From Chryseolinea sp. (GTDB taxonomy: Bacteria > Bacteroidota > Bacteroidia > Cytophagales > Cyclobacteriaceae): a stretch of 64,000 bases of DNA. The notes under the pieces are model-generated. The model was given only the letters and a program-made list of their open reading frames with translations, had not been told where the DNA came from and searched no databases. Positions 54,567 through 64,000 of this stretch are shown here, piece after piece. How positions within the stretch are numbered: position 1 is the first letter of the stretch; the number at the start of each line of letters is the position of its first letter. The position numbers and the translations under genes are program-made. Location of the stretch: positions 1-64,000 of the forward strand of contig JAICGJ010000002.1 in assembly GCA_025923195.1 (NCBI GenBank). Reading direction: 5' to 3'.

Positions 54567-57431
54567 TTGAACGCATCAGTGAGCCAACCGTCTGCAACCA
54601 AGGATTCTGTTTTGGATGAATTGGACCCGAAAGAATTTATCATCATTAAGCGTGCTAGGGTTAATAACCTGAAAAATCTGAGCGTTGCCATCCCTCGCAA
54701 TAAACTTGTGGTGATCACCGGACTTTCAGGATCAGGAAAATCATCGCTTGCATTCGATACCCTTTTTGCAGAAGGTCAGAGAATGTATGTTGAGAGCCTG
54801 AGCTCTTATGCGCGTCAGTTCCTGGGGAGAATGGAAAAGCCAGAAGTAGATTACATCAAAGGTGTTTCTCCAGCCATTGCCATCGAACAAAAGGTAAACA
54901 CGAGAAACCCCAGGTCGACCGTTGGGACGACCACGGAAATCTACGATTATCTGAAGTTGCTTTTTGCCAGAATAGGAAAGACCTATTCGCCTGTCAGCGG
55001 AAAGGAAGTAAGACGAGACACTGTTACCAGTGTGGTTGATTTTATCAATAAACACAACCCTGGAATTCGGATCATGATTGCCTGCCCCTTGACTATAAAA
55101 AAAGGACGTAAGTTGAATGATGAACTGAATTTACTGCTGAGCAAGGGCTACGCCCGTATTCTCGTCAACGGTGACGTGAAATTTATTGAGGAGTTGCTGT
55201 CCGTGGGTCCTTCAAAAGTCAAACCTAAGGCTGCTCCTAAGAACAAGAAGGAAGAAGTTTATGAGATCCTTATTGATCGCGCCAGCGTAAATGCTGAGGA
55301 TGAAGATACAATCTTCCGTATCTCCGATTCAGTTCAAACCGCATTCTTTGAAGGAGAAGGTGATTGCATCGTATACATTGAAGGCCATGACAAAGTCACG
55401 TTTTCAGACCGATTTGAACTGGATGGAATAACCTTTACCGAGCCTTCTATAAATTTCTTTAGCTTCAATAACCCTTTTGGAGCTTGCCAGACCTGTGAAG
55501 GATTCGGAAAAATTATCGGTATAGATGAAGATCTCGTCATACCCGACAAATCGCTGTCGGTTTATGAAGGTGCTATCGCTCCCTGGCGTAGCGAAACTAT
55601 GGGAGAATGGCAAAAGCCTCTTCTAAAAAATGGGATCAAGTTTGACTTCCCGATTCACCGTCCATACAATGAACTCACCAGGGAGCAGCAGGAATTACTC
55701 TGGAATGGGAACGAGTACTTTGACGGCCTGCATGATTTCTTTAAATACCTGGCCTCCAAAACTCACAAGATCCAATACCGGGTGCTGCTATCCCGCTATC
55801 GCGGAAGGACCACATGCCCTGATTGTCGGGGAACACGTCTAAGAAAAGATGCGCAATACGTTAAAATCGCCAATACCTCGATCACGGATCTGGTGCTGTT
55901 ACCGATCGGAGAAATGCTCAGTTTCTTCAACAGTCTGCAACTTGCCGACTACGACAAGAAAATCTCTGAACGGATTTTAAGCGAGATCAAATCAAGGCTG
56001 GAGTACATGGATAAGGTAGGACTCGGTTACCTGACGCTTAATCGCCTGACGTCGACATTGTCGGGCGGTGAATACCAACGGATCAAGCTGGCAACTTCTT
56101 TAGGCAGTGCATTGGTTGGCTCCATGTATGTCTTAGATGAACCTAGCATCGGCCTGCATCCACGCGATACGGACCGGATGGTGGACGTTTTGAAATCATT
56201 ACGGGATCTGGGTAACACCGTTATTGTGGTTGAGCACGAAGAAGAAGTGATGCGAGCATCTGATCAGATCATTGATATTGGCCCAGAAGCGGGCAGTCAT
56301 GGCGGAGAACTGGTTTTTCAAGGTTCGCTCGCGGATTTAAATGGTCTCAAACACTCCCATACAACGGACTACCTAAGCGGCCGAGAAAAAATTCCCGTCC
56401 CTGCCCTGAGACGGAAGTGGAAAGACTCCGTGACTATTGTGGGAGCCAGAGAAAATAACCTAAAGAATCTCACCATTAAGTTTCCCCTTGGCGTGCTGAC
56501 AGTCGTAACAGGTGTCAGCGGTTCCGGCAAGTCGACCCTTATAAAAAAGATTCTTTATCCAGCGGTGGGCCGTTTAAGCGGTTCGGTCGCTGAGTCGCCC
56601 GGCAAGTATGACAAACTGGAGGGCGATATGTCACGGATCACGCAGGTTGAATTCGTAGATCAGAATCCAATCGGCAAATCGTCCCGTTCGAATCCGATCA
56701 GCTATGTCAAAGCATACGACCTTATCCGTCAGTTATTTGCGGATCACCCGTTGTCAAAACAGCGGGGATATAAACCTTCTCACTTTTCGTTCAACGTAGA
56801 GGGTGGACGCTGCGAGACTTGCCAGGGCGAGGGGGAAATCAAAGTTGAAATGCAGTTTATGGCTGACATTTTCCTGAAGTGTGAGAGCTGTCATGGTAAA
56901 CGCTTCAAACAGGAAATTCTGGAAATTGAATTCAATGGAAAGAACATTGCAGATGTCCTCGATCTTACGGTGGAAGAGGCGCTTGAATTCTTTAAGGGCA
57001 AGAAGACCATACACGAAAAGATTATACCATTAAATGACGTCGGATTAGGATATGTGAAGCTGGGTCAATCGTCGAACTCGCTTAGCGGCGGCGAAGCGCA
57101 ACGCGTGAAACTTGCATCGTTCCTGGGGAAAAACTCCATTGAAGGCCGGATGCTTTTTATTTTTGATGAGCCTACCACCGGCTTGCATTTTCATGATATT
57201 TTTAAATTACTGAAAGCTATAAATGCGCTGGTTGATGCGGGTCACAGTGTCATTATTATTGAACATAACCTGGAGGTGGTCAAGTGTGCTGACTGGATCA
57301 TAGACTTGGGACCAGAAGGCGGCGACAAGCAGGGAGGATATCTTATGTTTGCAGGCACACCTGAAGATATGGTGAAGAAGGGAAAGGGTTATACAACAGA
57401 ATTCCTGAAAAGAAAACTAGGCGACAGGTAG
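54567..57431 (+). CDS. uvrA: UvrABC excinuclease subunit A
   Basis: The damage-recognition ATPase of excision repair, 954 residues. Two ABC ATPase modules carry Walker A motifs ([18 protein letters not shown]) and LSGGE-type signatures ([28 protein letters not shown]). Zinc modules are visible as [14 protein letters not shown] and CETCQGEG...CESCHGKR. The start is TTG at 54567; no in-frame ATG lies near the N-terminus. Its partner uvrC is on the same strand, 38 kb upstream. Confidence 0.97.
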   Translation: MNASVSQPSATKDSVLDELDPKEFIIIKRARVNNLKNLSVAIPRNKLVVITGLSGSGKSSLAFDTLFAEGQRMYVESLSSYARQFLGRMEKPEVDYIKGVSPAIAIEQKVNTRNPRSTVGTTTEIYDYLKLLFARIGKTYSPVSGKEVRRDTVTSVVDFINKHNPGIRIMIACPLTIKKGRKLNDELNLLLSKGYARILVNGDVKFIEELLSVGPSKVKPKAAPKNKKEEVYEILIDRASVNAEDEDTIFRISDSVQTAFFEGEGDCIVYIEGHDKVTFSDRFELDGITFTEPSINFFSFNNPFGACQTCEGFGKIIGIDEDLVIPDKSLSVYEGAIAPWRSETMGEWQKPLLKNGIKFDFPIHRPYNELTREQQELLWNGNEYFDGLHDFFKYLASKTHKIQYRVLLSRYRGRTTCPDCRGTRLRKDAQYVKIANTSITDLVLLPIGEMLSFFNSLQLADYDKKISERILSEIKSRLEYMDKVGLGYLTLNRLTSTLSGGEYQRIKLATSLGSALVGSMYVLDEPSIGLHPRDTDRMVDVLKSLRDLGNTVIVVEHEEEVMRASDQIIDIGPEAGSHGGELVFQGSLADLNGLKHSHTTDYLSGREKIPVPALRRKWKDSVTIVGARENNLKNLTIKFPLGVLTVVTGVSGSGKSTLIKKILYPAVGRLSGSVAESPGKYDKLEGDMSRITQVEFVDQNPIGKSSRSNPISYVKAYDLIRQLFADHPLSKQRGYKPSHFSFNVEGGRCETCQGEGEIKVEMQFMADIFLKCESCHGKRFKQEILEIEFNGKNIADVLDLTVEEALEFFKGKKTIHEKIIPLNDVGLGYVKLGQSSNSLSGGEAQRVKLASFLGKNSIEGRMLFIFDEPTTGLHFHDIFKLLKAINALVDAGHSVIIIEHNLEVVKCADWIIDLGPEGGDKQGGYLMFAGTPEDMVKKGKGYTTEFLKRKLGDR

Positions 57432-57463
57432 ATCTTTAGCGCTTCAATCTTCGATAATAATCT

Positions 57464-58129
57464 ATGAAAATTCTGTTGCTCGGTGCGAACGGCCGGACGG
57501 GAAAGCACGTTATTGACGAGGCTCTGCGACAAGGGCATGACCTAGTTTGCCTGGTCAGGCGGCCAGAAGCAATTCACGTTCAACACCCCAAGCTGACTAT
57601 TTATAAAGGATCGCCCGAAAAACTTGGGGATTTGGAAAAAGCGATACAGGGTTGTGAGGTTGTGATCTCAGTTCTGAATATTTCACGAAAGTCTGACTTT
57701 CCCTGGGCACCCCTTCGAACGCCAGAAACAATGCTATCGGATCTCATGACAAATTTGATAAAGCTTTCCGAAACACACGTCATTAAAAGAGTGATTGCCT
57801 GTTCCGCATGGGGAGTATCTGAAACTAAAAGATTTCTGCCTTCATGGTTTGTTTGGCTCATCAATCATAGCAACGTTGGGTTCGCCTATCGAGATCATGA
57901 ACGACAGGAAGAAATCCTAATGAAATCATCATTGCCTTGGACAATTGTACGACCAACGGGTCTTACAAATTCAAAACGAAACCAGAAAGTCATAGAAAGT
58001 TACAATAACTTACCAAAGCCAAACTTTACTATCAGTAGGCGTAGCGTTGCCAAGTATTTGGTTGATGCTATTAACAACGAGGCGCTGATTCGTAAAGCGC
58101 CAGTGATTTCGGCGGCCCCAATTTTGTAA
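57464..58129 (+). CDS. NAD(P)-binding SDR/NmrA-like protein
   Basis: The protein has 221 residues. It starts with the dinucleotide-binding loop LLLGANGRTGKHVIDEA followed by LVCLVRRPEA, where basic residues favour NADP. An atypical SDR (NmrA/SDR_a5 group) is likely; no Tyr-x3-Lys active site of classical dehydrogenases is evident, so a sensor or reductase role is open. It follows uvrA by 32 bases and could share its transcript. Confidence 0.8.
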   Translation: MKILLLGANGRTGKHVIDEALRQGHDLVCLVRRPEAIHVQHPKLTIYKGSPEKLGDLEKAIQGCEVVISVLNISRKSDFPWAPLRTPETMLSDLMTNLIKLSETHVIKRVIACSAWGVSETKRFLPSWFVWLINHSNVGFAYRDHERQEEILMKSSLPWTIVRPTGLTNSKRNQKVIESYNNLPKPNFTISRRSVAKYLVDAINNEALIRKAPVISAAPIL

Positions 58130-58203
58130 GCGAGAAAGGGGTGGTCTAAGTATTAGTAATGAATAAAATTATCTTTCCAAAAATTAAAGGGTTGCAACCA
58201 GCT

Positions 58204-59172
58204 TTATGACTCCCGATTAATAAGCAGCTCGGCAAACTTAACAAGCCTCGACTTTGCCTTATCGGAGCATGACAACGCTTCTACACTTGAAAATCCTTTC
58301 TTAAAATAATTGTTGATCTTCTTTTCAGTCAGCCTTGAAATCATTAACGCATCAAAAATTTCCTTAACAGCAATGACTTTTTCAGTTTTGTCAAATCGTT
58401 TCAAGGAGAGCCATCGTTGAAGGTTACGGCGCTGTCGGGGTGATGCTAATTCGAGAGCTTTGATGAGCAAAAAGGTTTTCTTGTTTGCGATGATGTCGCC
58501 ACCGATCTGCTTACCGAATTTTTTTGCATTCGCGTAAGCATCAAGCAGGTCATCTTTGAGTTGAAATCCCAAACCGATATTCACTCCGAAATCTCTCAAC
58601 GCTCCGCAATCGCGACGGGAGGCTCCTGCCAACATACCCCCCAATTCCAGGCTAAATCCAAGTAATACCGCCGTCTTCAGTTTAATCATGTTGAGGTATT
58701 GCCGTTCGGTAACATACTTCCGCCCTTCGAACTCCATATCCCACTGTTGCCCCTCGCATACTTCACACGCACATTTGTTGAACGCAACCAATACCTCCTT
58801 CAATTTTTGATCCTTGAGCGGCAAAAGCATATCATACACTTTCACGAGCATGACATCACCTGATAGGATGGCTGTGTTAACATCCCACTTCTCGTGCACC
58901 GTGGGCATCCCTCGTCGCAGAGGTGCTTTGTCCATGATATCGTCATGCATTAGTGTGAAATTGTGGAAGGCCTCAACTGCAACAGCGTACGGCAGCATCT
59001 TCTGAACGTCAGACCGATAAAGAGAGTATGCCAAAATACAAAACATGGGACGCAGGCGCTTTCCTCCAAGACGCATGAGATATCGAATGGGCTCATACAA
59101 TGATACAGGTTCAAGGCCGTATTTTTGTTTTCTGATTTCCAGCTCCAGGAGACGGGAATACTTTTCGACCAT
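58204..59172 (-). CDS. Polyprenyl synthetase family protein
   Basis: A trans-isoprenyl diphosphate synthase of 322 residues. The first Asp-rich motif is HDDIMD, followed by the RRG region, and the second is GLGFQLKDDLLDAYA. It condenses isopentenyl diphosphate onto allylic primers; chain length cannot be set from the sequence alone, though Phe at position -5 before the first motif is compatible with short or medium products. The ATG at 59172 is preferred: an upstream extension to 59217 adds unconserved residues. It may supply the UbiA-like enzyme near 2.6 kb. Confidence 0.9.
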   Translation of the reverse strand: MVEKYSRLLELEIRKQKYGLEPVSLYEPIRYLMRLGGKRLRPMFCILAYSLYRSDVQKMLPYAVAVEAFHNFTLMHDDIMDKAPLRRGMPTVHEKWDVNTAILSGDVMLVKVYDMLLPLKDQKLKEVLVAFNKCACEVCEGQQWDMEFEGRKYVTERQYLNMIKLKTAVLLGFSLELGGMLAGASRRDCGALRDFGVNIGLGFQLKDDLLDAYANAKKFGKQIGGDIIANKKTFLLIKALELASPRQRRNLQRWLSLKRFDKTEKVIAVKEIFDALMISRLTEKKINNYFKKGFSSVEALSCSDKAKSRLVKFAELLINRES

Positions 59173-59214
59173 GCTATATGATATGGATAAACAACATCGT
59201 TCTCGCAAAGAACG

Positions 59215-59222
59215 CAAACTTA
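59215..59222 (-). promoter_or_regulatory. Putative -7 element for the polyprenyl synthetase gene
   Basis: Minus-strand TAAGTTTG (59222-59215) matches TAnnTTTG exactly, followed by CG, and lies 42 bases before the ATG. No -33 TTG is clear. Confidence 0.45.
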
Positions 59223-59264
59223 GAGCTGCGTAGAATGTAAGTGCAGAATTTAATTTCCATAAAC

Positions 59265-61490
59265 TTATCTCCGTCTTGAACGTGAAGCTGAATTCCGTGT
59301 TCTGCCTCGAGAGACGTTCGCAATCCCCTCAAATTCGAGATCATCCCGGCGATCCGCAAACACAAGGTCTATCAAACGCTTGTCTATGTCAGTCTTTTTA
59401 ACAAGGACGTTTACCTTGTCCCCGAGCGTATAAACTTTTCTTTTTCTACGTCCAACTAACCGATAATTTTTTTCATCAAACTCATAGAAATCGTCGGTCA
59501 TGTCCGAGAGCCTGATCATGCCTTCGCATTTCGTTTCAACTATTTCCACATAGATCCCCCACTCAGTAACTCCCGATATCAGACCTTCAAAAATCTTTTT
59601 CTCCGCGGCGGCCATGAATTCGACCTGCTTGTATTTAATGGAAGCGCGTTCGGCATCGGCCGCCCGTTTTTCGCGCTCGGACGAATGCACGCACTTATCT
59701 TCATACTCACCTTTATTCAAATGTTTGCCCTCATCCAGATAGTGTTGCAGCATTCGGTGGACCATCATATCTGGATATCTTCTGATTGGCGAAGTAAAGT
59801 GCGTATAGTGATTGAAGGCTAACCCAAAATGCCCTTTGACATCGGTTGAATATTTTGCTTTAGCCATGGTACGAATAGCAAGCTGTTCCAGGATATTTTG
59901 TTCGGGCTTTCCTTCAATTTCGTTCATCAATTTATTCAATGAACTGGAAATTGAATTCTCATCAATATTCATCTTGTGTCCGAACTGACGGGCGAAAATG
60001 GAAAAATCTTTTACTTTTTCCGGGTCTGGGAAATCATGAATGCGATAGACAAATGTATTCTTTTCTTTCGCCTTCTTATAGTTATAAACAAATGTTGCTA
60101 CCTGCTTATTAGCAAGCAGCATGAATTCTTCGATCAGTTTATGAGCATCTTTTCTGATCTTGGGAATGACAGCAAGCGGCTTACCTTTTTCATCAAGTTT
60201 GAATTTGACCTCCGTGGTCTCGAAATTTACTGCTCCCTTGCTAAATCTCTCCTTTCTCATTTTCTTAGCAATATCGTTCAGAATGCGCAACTCCTCCGCT
60301 AAAGGACCCTGGCCCTTCTCCAATATCAATTGAGCTTCCTCATAACTAAACCTGACATTCGAATGAATAATCGTCCGGCCAAACCATTCCTTTTTTACTT
60401 TCCCTTTGTCATCCATTTCGAAGACCGCGGCAAACGTAAGTTTATCTTCCCGCGGTCTTAGCGAGCACAATTCATTCGATAATCTCTCAGGTAACATCGG
60501 TACGGTACGATCCACTAAATAGACTGATGTGGCGCGATCAAACGCCTCCTGATCCAGGATCGAGTTGGGATGAATATAGTGCGTTACATCAGCGATGTGC
60601 ACACCGATCTCGTAAAGTCCATTTTCAAGTTTTTGAAAGGATAGAGCGTCATCAAAATCCTTTGCATCTTCAGGGTCAATGGTGAACGTCGCAATTTCAC
60701 GAAAGTCCCACCGTTTGCTGATCTCTTGTTCCGTAATTCCCTCTTGAATCTTCTGTGACTCTGCTACTACACGCTCGGGAAACCTGAAAGGCAATTCGAA
60801 TTCTGCCATAATAGAATGAATTTCCGCTTCATTCTCGCCGGCTTTCCCCAGGATTTCAACGACCTTCGCCTCTGCGTTCCGCTCGTTCTCCGCCCATGCG
60901 GTGACCTCGATAATTACTTTGTCGCCGGAGGTTGCACCATTTATATTTTCGGGATAAATAAAGAAATCATTATGGATCTTTCTGGCATCTGCCACGACAA
61001 ACGCAAAGTTCTTTGATAGTTCTACTCTTCCGACAAAACGGTTTCGATTACGGTGTAACACTTTTGTGACTTTCCCTTCAGGATGATCACCATGCCGGGT
61101 AGGAAAAATTACGATTTCTACAGTATCCCCATCAACGGCAGAACCCAGATCCCGTCCCTTAATGAATACATCCGGTTCATCATTCCCAATTTTCACATAG
61201 GCAAACCGTGAGCTCACATGATCCACAATTCCGGTAACTTCAGGGTCTTTGTGATCTGTGCGATAACTACCATTACCTAGCTGCTGGACCCGCTCAACCT
61301 CGACAAGTTCGTCAATCATGCGCCCTAGAAGTTTAATGTCATCTTTTTTCTTAAGGCTTAATTTTTTTACGATTTGCTTTAGGGAATATGCTTTGCCCTT
61401 GCTTTGATTGAGCAGAGTCATGAGAGATGATTCCATCTGCGCCCTAGTGTCGTTAATGCTCTTATTCTTTGATTTTTTGTCTTTATTCAT
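59265..61490 (-). CDS. rnr: Ribonuclease R
   Basis: A 3'-5' exoribonuclease of the RNase II/RNB family, 741 residues. N-terminal winged-helix and cold-shock domains (35-230) precede the RNB domain with its metal-binding Asp cluster (IDPEDAKDFDDALS, near 271-284), and an S1 domain (about 640-720) precedes a basic Arg/Ser-rich tail. The ATG at 61490 gives the usual Lys-rich N-terminus; the upstream in-frame start at 61535 is less likely. Confidence 0.94.
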   Translation of the reverse strand: MNKDKKSKNKSINDTRAQMESSLMTLLNQSKGKAYSLKQIVKKLSLKKKDDIKLLGRMIDELVEVERVQQLGNGSYRTDHKDPEVTGIVDHVSSRFAYVKIGNDEPDVFIKGRDLGSAVDGDTVEIVIFPTRHGDHPEGKVTKVLHRNRNRFVGRVELSKNFAFVVADARKIHNDFFIYPENINGATSGDKVIIEVTAWAENERNAEAKVVEILGKAGENEAEIHSIMAEFELPFRFPERVVAESQKIQEGITEQEISKRWDFREIATFTIDPEDAKDFDDALSFQKLENGLYEIGVHIADVTHYIHPNSILDQEAFDRATSVYLVDRTVPMLPERLSNELCSLRPREDKLTFAAVFEMDDKGKVKKEWFGRTIIHSNVRFSYEEAQLILEKGQGPLAEELRILNDIAKKMRKERFSKGAVNFETTEVKFKLDEKGKPLAVIPKIRKDAHKLIEEFMLLANKQVATFVYNYKKAKEKNTFVYRIHDFPDPEKVKDFSIFARQFGHKMNIDENSISSSLNKLMNEIEGKPEQNILEQLAIRTMAKAKYSTDVKGHFGLAFNHYTHFTSPIRRYPDMMVHRMLQHYLDEGKHLNKGEYEDKCVHSSEREKRAADAERASIKYKQVEFMAAAEKKIFEGLISGVTEWGIYVEIVETKCEGMIRLSDMTDDFYEFDEKNYRLVGRRKRKVYTLGDKVNVLVKKTDIDKRLIDLVFADRRDDLEFEGIANVSRGRTRNSASRSRRR

Positions 61491-61586
61491 ATTGGTGTTT
61501 AACCTCCCGGACCTACTATTAACATGAGAAGGCAAAGAAGGTTGATTGATTTAAAAAAGTCTGCCTGACACTGCGAAATTAATGAC

Positions 61587-62303
61587 TTACTCCGAATGCC
61601 GGACAGTCAGGCTTGTGGGACTGACAGATTTCAATTTCAGAAACAATTGAGCAAGGACTACAACATCCCGCACACAGTAGTCCTTGATTTTCGGCAAGTC
61701 ATTATCCTGGTAATAGACTGCATTCACTTGACTTCCGTCAATACCATCCTTGCTAGTGGGAATATTGAAAATGCTGGCCAGGAGATCAAGGGATGTGTAA
61801 TGTTTGTAATCACCGAACTTCCACATGTCTAGCGTATCGAGGTGCTGGACTTCCCACGATTTTTTTCCCATGATATTCAGGGCTGCTGGAAGGGCTATGC
61901 CGTTCAGCAGCATCCTGCGGCATAGGTAGGGGTAATCAAATTCCTTTCCGTTATGAGCGCATAGTTTCAAACTAACCGGATCCATTTTTTCAATCATGCT
62001 TTTGAATTCGCACAAAAGCGTCGTTTCGTTATCACCATAATACGCTTTCGTTTTCAGGCCCAGGTCACCCGTCTCCGTTTCAATAAACTTTCCAACAGCA
62101 ATACATATTACTTTGCCAAATTCCGCGTAGATACCTGCACGTTCATGAAAGATTTGCTCATCGGTTTGCTCGCGTTCCCGCTTGAAGAAAAGAGCTTTCC
62201 GTGCCCACTGTGTTTTTATTCTTTCATCCAGTGTTGCATAGTCATTCGTGCTGGCAACAGTTTCAATATCGAGGAACAGAATGTCGCGTAATTCCGGGAT
62301 CAT
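61587..62303 (-). CDS. 3'-5' exonuclease (DEDD, RNase H-like)
   Basis: The protein has 238 residues. The Exo I motif is FLDIETV (residues 9-15), Exo II HNGKEFDYPYL near 119-129, and Exo III YCVRDVVVL near the C-terminus (212-220), which together give the DEDD metal set. Such stand-alone proteins resemble the proofreading domain of family B polymerases but lack a polymerase part. Its substrate is not known. The ATG at 62303 is preferred to a GTG six bases earlier. Confidence 0.85.
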   Translation of the reverse strand: MIPELRDILFLDIETVASTNDYATLDERIKTQWARKALFFKREREQTDEQIFHERAGIYAEFGKVICIAVGKFIETETGDLGLKTKAYYGDNETTLLCEFKSMIEKMDPVSLKLCAHNGKEFDYPYLCRRMLLNGIALPAALNIMGKKSWEVQHLDTLDMWKFGDYKHYTSLDLLASIFNIPTSKDGIDGSQVNAVYYQDNDLPKIKDYCVRDVVVLAQLFLKLKSVSPTSLTVRHSE

Positions 62304-62346
62304 TTTCACATCGTGTCAGTTAGGGATTAATCATAAGTCTTCAGCA

Positions 62347-62751
62347 TTAAGAGTGCAAGATACCCTCCATCTCGAGCTCTTTAATGAACGAGATATTTTC
62401 TTCACGAATGGAATCCGGGACGAATACAAATCGCTTGTCGAAGATCTGTGAACCAATATAATAACTGACCCAGTACTCATTGTTAAGATGGAACACAGCT
62501 GGGTCTATCGGTTCGATAAGGGTTGCGCTGTTTGGTAAGATGGTTTCCAAGTAATGTCTTAGGATTGATGTCTGTTGCGGTTGGCCGTCCTTTTCCCCAT
62601 ACCCTTTGCTGGCCACCAGTGTATTCTCAATGGGAAAATCATTGTTGTTGATGAGATAAACTTTCCACTCCGGACTTTCGCCCGGAGATCTTTTTCTCGC
62701 GACGGCCAGCGTCACATTTTTAACTTCTGGTATCTTAATGTCCCGAATCAT
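62347..62751 (-). CDS. Conserved hypothetical protein encoded after lipB
   Basis: A soluble, beta-rich protein of 134 residues without signal peptide. Segments such as WKVYLINNNDFPIENTLVAS and RFVFVPDSI suggest an immunoglobulin-like or C2-like sandwich. Related proteins occur in Bacteroidota, sometimes mislabelled as phenylalanyl-tRNA synthetase alpha subunits. It overlaps the lipB 3' end by 17 bases, so translation is probably coupled to lipB. The function is unknown. Confidence 0.7.
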   Translation of the reverse strand: MIRDIKIPEVKNVTLAVARKRSPGESPEWKVYLINNNDFPIENTLVASKGYGEKDGQPQQTSILRHYLETILPNSATLIEPIDPAVFHLNNEYWVSYYIGSQIFDKRFVFVPDSIREENISFIKELEMEGILHS

Positions 62752-63466
62752 AATTCACTTTCAAATTCATTTCGAAGACGTTCGCAATCTTGTTCTGTAA
62801 AATTTCCTGAACTTCTTTAAGGACTACCTCACGCTGCAATTCGACCTGAAGTGAAGTTACTGCCTTGTCCTGAATACCACAGGGTACAATGTGATTAAAG
62901 TATGTCAAGTCCGGGTTTACGTTTAAGGCAAATCCATGCATGGTAACCCAGCGGCTTGTCTTTACTCCAAACGCGCATATTTTTCGGGGCTGTTTTGCAA
63001 TATCGATCCAAACCCCTGTCAGCCCTGCTATCCTGCCACTCTTCAGTTTGAATTCATCCAGCGTCTGAATTACAGATTCTTCGAGCGACCGCATATACTT
63101 ATGGATGTCAGTAAAAAAATTCTCCAAATCAATAATCAAATATCCTACTAACTGACCCGGTCCATGATAGGTTATGTCACCTCCCCGGTTTATGTGGTAA
63201 TAGGAGGCGCTAACTGAGGAAAGTCCTTCCGGTCCCAGCAACAGATTGCTTTCTCTGCCACTCTTTCCAAGCGTGTAGACATGGGGATGTTCGCAAAAGA
63301 GGAGAAAATTTTCAGTAAGGGCTTGCTGGTCAGCTGAACGCAATCGGTTTGCCGTTTTAACCGCCAACACTCTCTCAAACAGTTCAGTTTGATAATCCCA
63401 GGCTTCTTTAAAATCAATTAGCCCCAGGTCGATTACATCAATTTCTTTATTAATAACAGAATTCAA
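62735..63466 (-). CDS. lipB: Octanoyltransferase LipB
   Basis: The protein has 243 residues. LipB moves octanoyl from acyl carrier protein to lipoyl domains. The conserved region RGGDITYHGPGQLVGYLI is at 94-111, the conserved Lys is K169 (GVKTSR) and the catalytic Cys is C196 (HIVPCGIQD). The start is TTG at 63466, one base after the metallophosphoesterase stop; no in-frame ATG exists nearby and family members begin about here (VIDLGLIDFKEAWDYQ). Confidence 0.93.
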   Translation of the reverse strand: MNSVINKEIDVIDLGLIDFKEAWDYQTELFERVLAVKTANRLRSADQQALTENFLLFCEHPHVYTLGKSGRESNLLLGPEGLSSVSASYYHINRGGDITYHGPGQLVGYLIIDLENFFTDIHKYMRSLEESVIQTLDEFKLKSGRIAGLTGVWIDIAKQPRKICAFGVKTSRWVTMHGFALNVNPDLTYFNHIVPCGIQDKAVTSLQVELQREVVLKEVQEILQNKIANVFEMNLKVNYDSGH

Positions 63467-63467
63467 T

Positions 63468-64000
63468 TCAGAATGAGGCTTGATTAATTTTTTCGACCGG
63501 ATTCATGATGTAGGTCAGGAAGGATTTTCCCTTCAACAGTTCTACAACACGAAATCCCCTATAACTTGTTCCCCAGCTTCCTCCAAAGTGCGAATCAAAC
63601 ATAAAAGGGATACTGTCGTGCATCCTAACACCATCCTCGGCGTGCTCATGACCATGAAAAACCCCTCTCACATTTTTGTATTGTCGAAGCAAGTCAAAAA
63701 AGGCTGGTGTATCGATCGCATGTTTTGTCCACTTGCCTTGTGGTATATGTATAAAGACGAAGATATTTTGCTGACCCTTGTGCGACTCCAGTTTGGATTT
63801 CATCCAGTCAAGATCCGGGCTGAGATATTCTCCTTGCTCATTGGATGTTGTGGCAAACAGCATCGTATTTTTCCGCATTCGGACATCGAGGTTTACGGGC
63901 ATTCCCCATACTTCCTGCCAATAGGCATCACTGACCTTGTCGTGGTTGCCTTTCGTCACAAAGTACTTAAGCGGGAGGTGTTCGAGATGTTTTTTTGCTG
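63468..64000 (-). CDS. Calcineurin-like metallophosphoesterase, C-terminal part (cut by window edge)
   Basis: The frame is open to the last base of the window, giving 176 residues. The motif GNHD near the visible start and GHEH further on are metal ligands of the calcineurin-like phosphoesterase family; the N-terminal DxH and GD motifs must lie outside the window. There is no visible signal peptide because the N-terminus is missing. It is on the same strand as lipB, one base apart. Substrate unknown. Confidence 0.85.
   Translation of the reverse strand, partial: AKKHLEHLPLKYFVTKGNHDKVSDAYWQEVWGMPVNLDVRMRKNTMLFATTSNEQGEYLSPDLDWMKSKLESHKGQQNIFVFIHIPQGKWTKHAIDTPAFFDLLRQYKNVRGVFHGHEHAEDGVRMHDSIPFMFDSHFGGSWGTSYRGFRVVELLKGKSFLTYIMNPVEKINQASF

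Overview
The window looks like a chromosomal segment of a gliding, type IX secreting member of the Bacteroidota, probably order Cytophagales. The evidence is a porP/sprF-gldK-gldL-gldM-gldN cluster, a PorW/SprE-type TPR lipoprotein and a GldB lipoprotein. An F-type ATP synthase operon without beta and epsilon genes, several Bacteroidota-restricted families (DUF4271, DUF4293, DUF6702, WbqC) and TAnnTTTG-type -7 promoter elements at several gene starts agree with this. I see no transposase, phage gene, CRISPR array, rRNA or tRNA. Coding is dense and no gene-free stretch exceeds 300 bases.

Layout. 1-3.0 kb: the start of a PAS sensor protein (cut by the window edge), a STAS/SEC14-like protein, an XRE regulator with a coiled-coil tail, and a methyltransferase/UbiA-like pair. 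3.0-10.0 kb, minus strand: M23 peptidase, bactofilin, AtpZ, an AtpI-like membrane protein, then atpB-E-F-H-A-G. 10.1-16.7 kb, plus strand: porW/sprE, a class A penicillin-binding protein and uvrC. 16.8-22.4 kb, minus strand: porP/sprF-gldKLMN. The GldN here carries an unusual 44-residue insert that resembles a small chitin-binding module. 22.5-26.0 kb: DUF4271-hemD, divergent from hemW and a TerB-like protein. 26.0-34.7 kb: clpC, a WbqC protein, two ABC exporter half-transporters facing each other across an outer-membrane-protein gene, and truA. 34.8-39.9 kb: DUF4293, a secreted DUF4177-like protein, htpG, a YwqK/MORN protein and a PLP-dependent dehydratase. 39.9-46.7 kb: two tandem M1 metallopeptidases with a HupE-like protein, divergent from DUF6702 and gldB. 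46.8-53.0 kb: tpiA, prmA, an MFS permease, a Gfo/Idh/MocA oxidoreductase, a GT4 glycosyltransferase and a DUF1080 protein. 53.0-64.0 kb: an ECF sigma factor with a small overlapping partner gene, an acidic-tailed protein, uvrA, an NAD(P)-binding protein, a polyprenyl synthase, RNase R, a 3'-5' exonuclease, a lipB-linked protein, lipB and a metallophosphoesterase cut by the window edge.

How the genes work together. GldL-GldM form the proton-driven motor and GldK-GldN the periplasmic ring of the type IX secretion/gliding machine. PorP/SprF, PorW/SprE and GldB are associated outer-membrane or lipoprotein parts. Bactofilin, the M23 peptidase and the class A PBP form a local cell-wall group. The two ABC half-transporters have complementary departures from the ATP-site consensus, as expected of the two halves of one heterodimeric exporter. 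The MFS, Gfo/Idh/MocA and DUF1080 genes look like a small sugar-catabolism set.

Several genes have TTG as the best start (M23 peptidase, porW/sprE, AtpI-like protein, TerB-like protein, WbqC, uvrA, lipB). Functions are assigned from protein features read by eye; no database search was run.
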